DNA from: Pseudomonas nitroreducens NBRC 12694
GTDB taxonomy: Bacteria > Pseudomonadota > Gammaproteobacteria > Pseudomonadales > Pseudomonadaceae
Direction: 5' to 3'
DNA length: 64,000 nt
NCBI RefSeq assembly: GCF_002091755.1
Contig: NZ_BDAI01000010.1
Coordinates: 134,457 to 198,456 of the forward strand
A model generated the notes under the pieces. The model made no database searches. It was not told the DNA's origin and saw only the letters and a program-made list of their open reading frames with translations. Numbering within the stretch: position 1 is the stretch's first letter; every line of letters begins with the position of its first letter. The position numbers and the translations under genes were made by a program. Shown here piece after piece: positions 7,536 through 14,456 of the stretch.

Positions 7536-9134
7536 TCAGAAGGTGGTGCGGTAAGTCATGGCGAAGACGTAGGCCTTCACCGTGGTGCTGACATCGAGTC
7601 CGGCATAAGGGTTGTAGACCAGGTTGTCGATGCCGGTGCAGTTCAGGTTGCAGCTGGTGCCCGCCTTGATGCTCTGCTTGGAGACGAAGTAGTTGAAGCC
7701 CAGGTCGATCACCGTGTCCTTGTCCCACTGATAGCCCAGACCCAGGCCGTAGAGGTTGGCATCGCCAATGGGCACCAGGGCATCCGCCTTGTCCTTGGGA
7801 ATCGCCGAGGGCCGGTACTCGTAACCGGCGCGCAGTTGCAGGCGGTCGTTGACGTCGTACTGCATGCCCATGGCGTAGCTCCAGGTGTCCTGGTAGCCGC
7901 GGTCGAGGATGATGCTGTGGTCGGTGGCGCCGTTGGGCGCGAAGTTCTTGGCGATACGCAGCAGGTCGAGCTCCTTGTCGAACTCGATTTCCAGCTTGTT
8001 CCAGTCGCTGTAGTCAGTCCACTTCAGGTCGAAGTTGAATTGCCACTTGTCGAACGGACGCACCTTGATGCCGGTGGAGAAGCTGTCCGGGTTGACCATG
8101 TTCAGCGTCGCCACACCGTGCTCTTCCTCGGCATTGCCATAGGGGAACAGCGGGCTGAGGAAGGCGCCGAACACGGAGCTCTGCATGCCGGACCAGAAGC
8201 CCTGCCAGTCCTTGGTGTAGTCGACGCGGTACTTGCCCTTGAGGTGCATGCGCGACTCGCTCTGGTAAGTCGCGCCCCAGGCGAACCAGTCGTAGGGCTC
8301 CCAGAGCACGCCGAGGTTGAAGCTCGGCGACAGGGTCTGCTGCATGTCCAGCTTGAGGTTGGCCAGCGAATCGTAGGGGCCGATGCGACCACCGCAGACG
8401 TTGAACACCAATTCGACGATTTCCTGTGCGCCCGGCACGCAGGTGGTGTCGTGCAGGGTCTGCAGCAGGCCGGTGAGCAGGCCGGGGTTGCGGAAGTCGG
8501 TATCCAGGGCCATGGCCTGGTGCGAGAAGCCGATCGACAGGCCCGCCGACAGCGTGTCGTTGACCTCATAGCCCACCGAGGGCGAGAAGTAGGTGATGCG
8601 TTGCAGCGAGACGCGACGGCCTTCGTAGCGCGCCGGGTCGCTGTCGGAGTCGCGCGAATAGCCCAGCGCCTGGGGCGCGTAGACGTTGGTGGCGAAGGTG
8701 AACTTGGAGCCGGGCGGGTTGATCGACAGCCCCGCCAGTGGCGCCACCAGCAGCGGCATGTCGGTCATGCCGCCGAGGCCCGGCAGGTACATGGTCGGGG
8801 TCAGGGTACGGCTGTTCTGGCCGGCCACCGGGTCGTCGTCCAGGCCGAATGCGGCGGAGCCATAGTCCGGCGGTGCCTTGAAACCAGCGCGGATGTCCAT
8901 GACCCCGGTGATCAGCTTGATCTGGGTCTGGCGACCCTTGAGCTTGGTCAGGGCGGCGGGGTTGTAGTGCACCGCGTCGATGCCGGTGGAGTCGGCCGTG
9001 ACCGCGTTGGCCATGGCCATGGCCTTGGGGTTGCCGATGGTCAGGTCGTTGGCCAACTGGGCGTTGGCGAGCGTCGCCCAGCCAAACCCCACCCCTGCCA
9101 TCGCCACCGCGAGGGGCGAAATGCGCATAGTCAT
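7536..9134 (-). CDS. FadL/OmpP1-family outer-membrane protein (FilD-like)
   Basis: 532-aa predicted beta-barrel with a signal peptide (about 1-25, ending LANA), an early N-x-P-A-A-L element near residue 58 (NPAALTKLKG) typical of FadL/TodX proteins, alternating amphipathic strands, and a C-terminal Phe (YRTTF) as expected for BAM substrates. FadL proteins import hydrophobic molecules across the outer membrane. It is longer than the usual roughly 430-460 aa. Cys155 and two pairs of Cys in loops suggest disulphides. It lies between the beta-barrel gene (18-base gap) and the MalM-like gene in one operon. A surface-assembly role is inference from the neighbours. Confidence 0.8.
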   Translation of the reverse strand: MTMRISPLAVAMAGVGFGWATLANAQLANDLTIGNPKAMAMANAVTADSTGIDAVHYNPAALTKLKGRQTQIKLITGVMDIRAGFKAPPDYGSAAFGLDDDPVAGQNSRTLTPTMYLPGLGGMTDMPLLVAPLAGLSINPPGSKFTFATNVYAPQALGYSRDSDSDPARYEGRRVSLQRITYFSPSVGYEVNDTLSAGLSIGFSHQAMALDTDFRNPGLLTGLLQTLHDTTCVPGAQEIVELVFNVCGGRIGPYDSLANLKLDMQQTLSPSFNLGVLWEPYDWFAWGATYQSESRMHLKGKYRVDYTKDWQGFWSGMQSSVFGAFLSPLFPYGNAEEEHGVATLNMVNPDSFSTGIKVRPFDKWQFNFDLKWTDYSDWNKLEIEFDKELDLLRIAKNFAPNGATDHSIILDRGYQDTWSYAMGMQYDVNDRLQLRAGYEYRPSAIPKDKADALVPIGDANLYGLGLGYQWDKDTVIDLGFNYFVSKQSIKAGTSCNLNCTGIDNLVYNPYAGLDVSTTVKAYVFAMTYRTTF

Positions 9135-9152
9135 GTGGTAGTCGCTCGTCGG

Positions 9153-10157
9153 TTACTGGGCTTTGAGGCCTTGGATATCCAGGGGTAGGGAAACCCCCAG
9201 CAGTACATCCGGCGAGTCTTCGGTCAGACCGAAACCGGCGTTCACGTTGACGATGTAGTCCGGCGATGTTCGCAGGCCGAGCGAGAAGTTCATGATCGCG
9301 CTGGTCTGCTCGGGTGCCTCGACCGTACGGTCGTTGAAGTAGTACTTGTTCTTGAACGAGTAGGCCATCTGGTAGGAGGTGGCCAGGGAAACGTCGTAGG
9401 ACAGTGCGTAGGCCATGCCCATGGCGAAGTTCAGGGTATCGCCCGGCACCACCTTCTCCAGTTCTTCGCCGTACTGGTTCTGGTGGATGTCGTCGACCTT
9501 CATGTTGTAGGTGTAACCGAGGGAGCCGTAGAGCACGACCGGGTCGATCACGTAGGACATGTTGGCACCGGCGCCCAGGCTGTAGAAACCGTTGCCGGTG
9601 GAAACGTCGTCCTGCACGTTACCCTTGTACGGGCTGTCGCCGGTGGGCAGGCCGAGGGTTGCGTAGAGCGTGGTGACCGGCCGGCCGCGACGCGCCGCCC
9701 AGGGCTGCCAGCGCAGGGTCGCGGAAACGTCGCCCAGACTGTAGGCATGGATGTCACGCTCGGTGTCGTACTTGGCAACGAAGGGCAGACGCATGCTGAA
9801 GGTCAGGTTGTCCCAGATGCCGTAGTCGAAGGTGAAGGAATTGGTGAAGGTGTGCTGCGCCTCGCTCTGGGCCAGTACGCTGTAGACGTTCTCGCCACTG
9901 CGCACGGCCTGCAGGCGCGTGTCGCGCATCAGGGTGTAGTCGAAGCCGTAGGTCAGCTGGCGCTCACCCTTCTTGAGCAGGGTGTAGCTTTTCTCGGCGG
10001 CCTGGAACACCTGCTCCAGCGCCTTGGCGCTGTCGGCATCGGTGTCCTTCTTGGCCAGCGCGTCACGCGCGTCTTCGGTTGTCGCTTCTTCGGCGATGGT
10101 GCTGGTGCTTACCAGCAAGGCCAGAGCGGCAACGCACGCAAACCCCTTGAAATCCAT
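9153..10157 (-). CDS. Predicted outer-membrane beta-barrel (FilC-like)
   Basis: 334-aa exported protein: signal peptide (1-22), a short acidic/Ala helical stretch (about 23-60), then a repetitive amphipathic beta-strand region to the end. It fits the 'putative MetA-pathway of phenol degradation' beta-barrel group; that name says little about function. In the same operon are a C39 peptidase upstream (48-base gap) and a FadL-like barrel downstream. I suggest a transport or secretion pore for the small exported first-gene product; this is inference from context. Confidence 0.65.
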   Translation of the reverse strand: MDFKGFACVAALALLVSTSTIAEEATTEDARDALAKKDTDADSAKALEQVFQAAEKSYTLLKKGERQLTYGFDYTLMRDTRLQAVRSGENVYSVLAQSEAQHTFTNSFTFDYGIWDNLTFSMRLPFVAKYDTERDIHAYSLGDVSATLRWQPWAARRGRPVTTLYATLGLPTGDSPYKGNVQDDVSTGNGFYSLGAGANMSYVIDPVVLYGSLGYTYNMKVDDIHQNQYGEELEKVVPGDTLNFAMGMAYALSYDVSLATSYQMAYSFKNKYYFNDRTVEAPEQTSAIMNFSLGLRTSPDYIVNVNAGFGLTEDSPDVLLGVSLPLDIQGLKAQ

Positions 10158-10205
10158 GTTGCTATCCCCTGGTCTTGTTCTTATTCGTCTGGGCCGATCG
10201 GGCGA

Positions 10206-10967
10206 TCACTTGCGCCGGATGTACTGAACATCCCCCTTCGTGGCGGCTTCGCCAATCTGGTTCTGGGTGAGCTTGCTCATCTCCGGGAATTCGCGGAATG
10301 CCAGCAGGCTGACGGTCCGGTCATCCACCAGACGCAGGTCGGCCTCGCGCAGCTCCAGGGCGTTCTTGGGCTCCTGGCCGCTGGGGTAGATGACGAAGAG
10401 CACGTTCTGGTCCCAGATTTCTTCGAAACGGGCGCGGGTGAAACTGATGTTGCCCAAGGCAGGATCGGCAACGAAGACGTGGTCGTTGTAGACATCGCGG
10501 ACCACGACGAAATGCTTGAAGCCGGCATAGTGGATCGGCACCAGCGCCGGGTGTTCGAGCGAGTCCAGGTCGGAGAACTCGGCACGGAAGCCGCCACTCT
10601 TGTAGCCGAGTGCAGCGGCATAACGCTTCATGTCCAGAAGCGAGAAACCACGGCGCTGGACGATCTTGTCGGCCTCGCCGTACTTGATCAGGCCTTCCAT
10701 GACCTGACGCTCTTCCAGATTGCGGCCCAGGTAGTAATCCAGCAGCGTGGTCAGTGCCGCCGAGCCACAGCTGTAGTCATAGGCCTGGCGGATAACGTTG
10801 CGGAACTGCACCTGGCTCATCGGTTCAAGTTGCACCGACTCGCGAAACGGTCCGTTGGGCGTGAGCGGCTGCGAGATATTCACTGTGCCCTGCTGCTGCG
10901 GCTTGGTATCCACCGCCTGGGTAAAACCGAACAGACCCAGCAGGCTTCCCAGCAGAATCTCGAACAT
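10206..10967 (-). CDS. C39-family cysteine peptidase (FilB-like)
   Basis: 253-aa protein with an N-terminal hydrophobic signal or anchor (about 1-18) and a complete C39 papain-like active site: Cys67 in YDYSCGSAALTTLL, His152 in GFKHFVVV and Asp168 in VADPALG. C39 peptidases usually cleave after a double-glycine leader in bacteriocin exporters. Stand-alone exported ones accompany the Fap amyloid and Fil-type operons. AAGGGGG lies just upstream of ATG 10967. The gene follows the FilA-like gene after a hairpin terminator at 10993-11021, so expression may drop between the two. Likely substrate: an operon protein (inference). Confidence 0.85.
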   Translation of the reverse strand: MFEILLGSLLGLFGFTQAVDTKPQQQGTVNISQPLTPNGPFRESVQLEPMSQVQFRNVIRQAYDYSCGSAALTTLLDYYLGRNLEERQVMEGLIKYGEADKIVQRRGFSLLDMKRYAAALGYKSGGFRAEFSDLDSLEHPALVPIHYAGFKHFVVVRDVYNDHVFVADPALGNISFTRARFEEIWDQNVLFVIYPSGQEPKNALELREADLRLVDDRTVSLLAFREFPEMSKLTQNQIGEAATKGDVQYIRRK

Positions 10968-10992
10968 CCAGCCCCCTTCGCTTCAATCCTGG

Positions 10993-11021
10993 AAAAACCT
11001 TGCCGGCAGGCGCCGGCAAGG
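10993..11021 (-). terminator. Intra-operon terminator between first and second genes
   Basis: Read on the minus strand: a perfect 9-bp stem, CCTTGCCGG/CCGGCAAGG (11013-11021 with 10998-11006, 6-base loop), followed at once by T5. It sits 25 bases after the FilA-like stop and 26 before the C39 start. A partial terminator here would give much more of the first mRNA than of the rest. Confidence 0.75.
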
Positions 11022-11045
11022 GTTACCGCGCGTACAACCTCGGGA

Positions 11046-11501
11046 TCAGTGACCCCAGACCTTCACGGTCGAACCAGCCAGGTTCAGGTTGGAAACGGTC
11101 AGCGAGCCAATGCTGGCTCCAGTGGTGCCAACCTTGACGGCGTCGATGGTAACGTCGCCGGTCACGGTGGGCAGACCGATGGCGAGCTGCTGGGTTGCAA
11201 CAGCGGTGCCGCCACCGGACGGGGTGATGTTGGTGGTCACCACGTCGACAGTCATCGGGGCGTTGTCGGCAATGGTCACGCTCGGCAGATGGATACCCTG
11301 CAGGACCAGGGAACCGCCGCCGGCATCGGCGTCCTTGTAGGTGATGGCGCCGATGGAGGCGTTGAAGGTACCGGAAATGCTGATGCCATCCTGGCCGGTG
11401 ATACCGGACAGTGCAGCGTCATCCATGGATTTCATGTCGGCATGTGCCAGGAACGGAGCGGCCAGAACTGCGCTTGCAAGAACCAGTTGCTTGATTTTCA
11501 T
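11046..11501 (-). CDS. Small exported DUF6160/FilA-like protein
   Basis: 151-aa protein: signal peptide (about 1-21, ending FLAHA), then the short motif MDDAALSGITGQDGISI near residues 26-42, followed by a Gly/Thr/Val-rich, Cys-free beta-like region to the end. The LSGITGQDGI element is what I associate with DUF6160 'putative pilus system protein FilA'. ATG 11501 follows GGAG with a 10-base spacer. It is the first gene of the exported operon and is followed by a terminator-like hairpin, which fits a highly expressed structural subunit. Polymerisation into a fibre is inference only. Confidence 0.65.
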   Translation of the reverse strand: MKIKQLVLASAVLAAPFLAHADMKSMDDAALSGITGQDGISISGTFNASIGAITYKDADAGGGSLVLQGIHLPSVTIADNAPMTVDVVTTNITPSGGGTAVATQQLAIGLPTVTGDVTIDAVKVGTTGASIGSLTVSNLNLAGSTVKVWGH

Positions 11502-11731
11502 TGTTATAAATCTCCAGTGTTCAGGTGGGGTTGCCCCAGGCACTGCAAGGGGCGTCCTACCCCGCTGCAGGTTGACCGGCTGCTGCCGATCTTCCAGACC
11601 CACGACTTCTTCCTTAGGCGCCGCAGGTATGGATTCGTGAAGCACGAAGCTTCGCGTCCTGATCTCCAAGCTACTGACCCGCCGTGAACCTGCCAGCCCA
11701 TCCAAGGGATGGCGCAAACGAACCGTCTGAC
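11502..11731 (-). promoter_or_regulatory. Leader/promoter region of the exported operon, with inverted repeat
   Basis: This 230-base gap separates the second regulator gene from the FilA-like gene. It holds a perfect 6-bp inverted repeat, TTCGTG-AAG-CACGAA, at 11634-11648, a candidate operator. I could not identify a convincing -35/-10 or sigma-54 promoter by eye. The two upstream MalT-type regulators are the obvious candidates to act here (inference). Confidence 0.35.
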
Positions 11732-14455
11732 TCAAGCTTCGCTCAGCAATCCCAGACTCTTTCCCTTGAGAACCGCCTGAGTCCGACTGCGCACGCCGAG
11801 CTTGGCGAACAGGTTGTGCAGATGCCACTTGATGGTGGCCTCCGACAAATGCACCGCCTGGGCGATGTCGCGGTTCGACAAGCCCGCCGCCACGAGCCGC
11901 AGAATCTCCCGCTCTCGATGGCTAACATCCTGATTTTCTTCGAAACTTTCCGGATCGACAGACAGCCTTCGGCACTGCTCGCGAAGCATTTCCGCAACCC
12001 CCTGCCAGGCCGAGGCACGTTTGGGTTCAGCTACCTTCCAGGCATCCCAGAGCGGTAGCAGCCACAGCGCGTCGTCCTGGAACAGCCGCCGGTAGCCCAG
12101 GTTCCAGGCTTCTTCCAGGGTGGGAGCGAACAAAGCGAAGGCTTTTTCGCTGTTACCTTTCTGCCAATACGCCACAGAAAGTAACAGCGAAAGACGCAGC
12201 CGCCGGTCGCGCTGATAAAGTGAGGTAAAGCCCGCCAGGCACGATTCCAGACGCTGCTGGGCACGCTCGGCATGGCGCTCTGACAGAGCCAGGCGCGCCT
12301 CGGCCATCACCAGTGCGGAGTGAGCGTCGGCATAGCGCTCGGCGTTGAGCCCGGAGAGATGCCCCGCCAGTTGCAGGCACACACGCTCGGCCTCGTTCGG
12401 CCGGCGCATCCACAGCAGCAATTGCACCTTGCAGCTCATGGCCAACGCATGCACACGCTCATAGCCCGGCGACTGCAGGCCAACCAACCATTCGTCGAGC
12501 TGGGCCAACCCTTGTTCGGCTTCACCGGCAAAGAAACGCGCCCTGGCCATCACCAGTTGACCACGACTGATCAGCTCCACCGGCGTGGCGACATCGCGCC
12601 AGGTGGTGGCCAAGGGCAATTCGGCGAGAATCGCCGCGTGGCGATCCTGCTCATACAGCAAATCGGCATAGGCCAGGGACAGCGGTCCGCCGACCCGACT
12701 GCGCCGACCGAAAACCCGTTCCACTCGGCTGCGCGCGCTTTCGGCAATGGTCCGGCCGCGCTCCAGTTCGCCGCGTTCCTTGCAGATCAGCGCTTCGATC
12801 ATGCTGACCACGACCTGCAGGTATTCGCTATCGGCCATGCGCAGGCAATCACGGGCAACACCGATGGCGTTGGCCGCCTCGGCATAGTCACCCAGCAGCG
12901 CATACGCAGCCGCCTGGATGCACGACAGGCTGGCGCGAAACACCGGCTGGCTGCCCGGCACCAGCGCCAGCCACTGGCGCGCCACCTTCAGGCAAGCCTC
13001 CAGTTTGTCCTGGTAGAGCAGCACGAGCGCCTTCAGCACCTGGGCCACGGCGAGCAACTCGGCCATGCCGAAGTGGCGCACCTTGCCCTGGCCCTGCAGC
13101 AGCCGGACGCTGAGCTCTTCGATCAGCGCCTCGGCCTCGGCGAACTTCTGCTCGAAGGCCAGCTGCCAAGCGTAGAAGATCTGAAACACCGGATGTTCGC
13201 GGATCACCTCGGCAGGAATGCTGCTGAGCATGCCGAGAATGCCGTAGACGCGGTTGCCGGCGATCAGCTTGGCGCCCTGGCGCTCCAGCAGGTCGGCGGC
13301 AAACGCATAGTCACGGGCGCGCAGGGCGTACTTGATCGCGCGGTCAGCCATGTCGCGACTCTCGCACCAGCGAGCCGCGGCGTGCAGCAGCGGTGTCGGG
13401 TCGGAGTTGCGCGCCAGGCGGCCCTGGAGGAACTCGGCGAACAGGTGGTGATAACGAAACCACTCGCGCTGGTCGTCCAGCGGGATGATGAACAGTTGCT
13501 CATTCTGCAACCGCATCAGCATGTCCAGGCCATCCCGGCGCCCGGTCAGCGCATTGCACAGCTCGGCGCAGAACTCGTCGAGCACCGAGGTCTGGTCGAG
13601 GAACTGCTGCAGCGGTTCGGGCAGGCTGCGCAGCACGTCCTCGGCGAGGTAATCGGCGAGGTCGCGCTCGGTACCGGAGAGCCCCTTGAGCAGCGCCGCG
13701 CGATCCGGATTGCGCGCCAGCGCCAGCGCCGCGAGATGCAGCGCAGTGATCCAGCCTTCCGTGCGCTTGTGCAGCAGTTTGAGCTCGCTGTCGCTCAGCG
13801 CCAGGCCCTTGAGTTCGGTAAGGAAGGTGTCGGTTTCCTCGCGGGTCAGGCGCAGGTCGTCACCGCTCAGGCAGAAGGCCCACGGCGCCAGGCCCGGCTC
13901 GTCCACTAGGAAGCGCGGGCGATAACGGGTGCTGGTGACCAGGCGAATGTTGTCCGGCAGGTGCTCGATCAGGTAGCGCGCGCCGTGGGCCAGGGCCGGG
14001 TGGCGAATCTGGTGGAAGTCGTCGAGGAACAGGTACAGCGGCCCGTCGAGGCGGCTGAGATCCGAGAGGAAGGCGTCGATGATGCCTTCCAGCGGCAGGG
14101 TCATGTCCGACTGCAGCAGGTTCGAGGTGTTGGTGCCGAAGTCCGCCTCGACACTGCGAATGCTCGCCACCAGGTACTGCACCAGTCGCTGCGGCTCGCT
14201 GTCACCCTCGTCGCAGGACATCCAGGCGACCCGTGCCCCGCTCTGCATCAGGCGCTGGCGGAACAGGCTGAGAATGGTGCTCTTGCCGAAGCCGGCCGGT
14301 GCACTGAGGATCAGCACGCGCTGCTGGCGATTGGCGTACAGGCGATCGATCAGGGCGCGGCGCGGAAGCAGCGAATCGCTGTCGGTGCGCGGCGGGAACA
14401 GCTTGGTGCGCAGCAGCGGCATGGGCTGCTGCGGCAGTGTGGTCAGGGTCGTCAT
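11732..14455 (-). CDS. MalT-type LuxR-family transcriptional regulator
   Basis: 907-aa regulator of the large MalT/LAL class. It has a Walker A P-loop, APAGFGKST (residues 52-60), in an N-terminal STAND-type ATPase, a long helical TPR-like middle for signal sensing, and a C-terminal LuxR helix-turn-helix (HREREILRLVAAGLSNRDI, then TIKWHLHNLFAKLGV) within about the last 65 residues. Such proteins are typically ATP- and inducer-dependent activators. It starts one base after the stop of the similar 923-aa gene, so the two are co-transcribed. The exported operon follows on the same strand and is the natural target; this is inference. Confidence 0.85.
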   Translation of the reverse strand: MTTLTTLPQQPMPLLRTKLFPPRTDSDSLLPRRALIDRLYANRQQRVLILSAPAGFGKSTILSLFRQRLMQSGARVAWMSCDEGDSEPQRLVQYLVASIRSVEADFGTNTSNLLQSDMTLPLEGIIDAFLSDLSRLDGPLYLFLDDFHQIRHPALAHGARYLIEHLPDNIRLVTSTRYRPRFLVDEPGLAPWAFCLSGDDLRLTREETDTFLTELKGLALSDSELKLLHKRTEGWITALHLAALALARNPDRAALLKGLSGTERDLADYLAEDVLRSLPEPLQQFLDQTSVLDEFCAELCNALTGRRDGLDMLMRLQNEQLFIIPLDDQREWFRYHHLFAEFLQGRLARNSDPTPLLHAAARWCESRDMADRAIKYALRARDYAFAADLLERQGAKLIAGNRVYGILGMLSSIPAEVIREHPVFQIFYAWQLAFEQKFAEAEALIEELSVRLLQGQGKVRHFGMAELLAVAQVLKALVLLYQDKLEACLKVARQWLALVPGSQPVFRASLSCIQAAAYALLGDYAEAANAIGVARDCLRMADSEYLQVVVSMIEALICKERGELERGRTIAESARSRVERVFGRRSRVGGPLSLAYADLLYEQDRHAAILAELPLATTWRDVATPVELISRGQLVMARARFFAGEAEQGLAQLDEWLVGLQSPGYERVHALAMSCKVQLLLWMRRPNEAERVCLQLAGHLSGLNAERYADAHSALVMAEARLALSERHAERAQQRLESCLAGFTSLYQRDRRLRLSLLLSVAYWQKGNSEKAFALFAPTLEEAWNLGYRRLFQDDALWLLPLWDAWKVAEPKRASAWQGVAEMLREQCRRLSVDPESFEENQDVSHREREILRLVAAGLSNRDIAQAVHLSEATIKWHLHNLFAKLGVRSRTQAVLKGKSLGLLSEA

Positions 14456-14456
14456 G

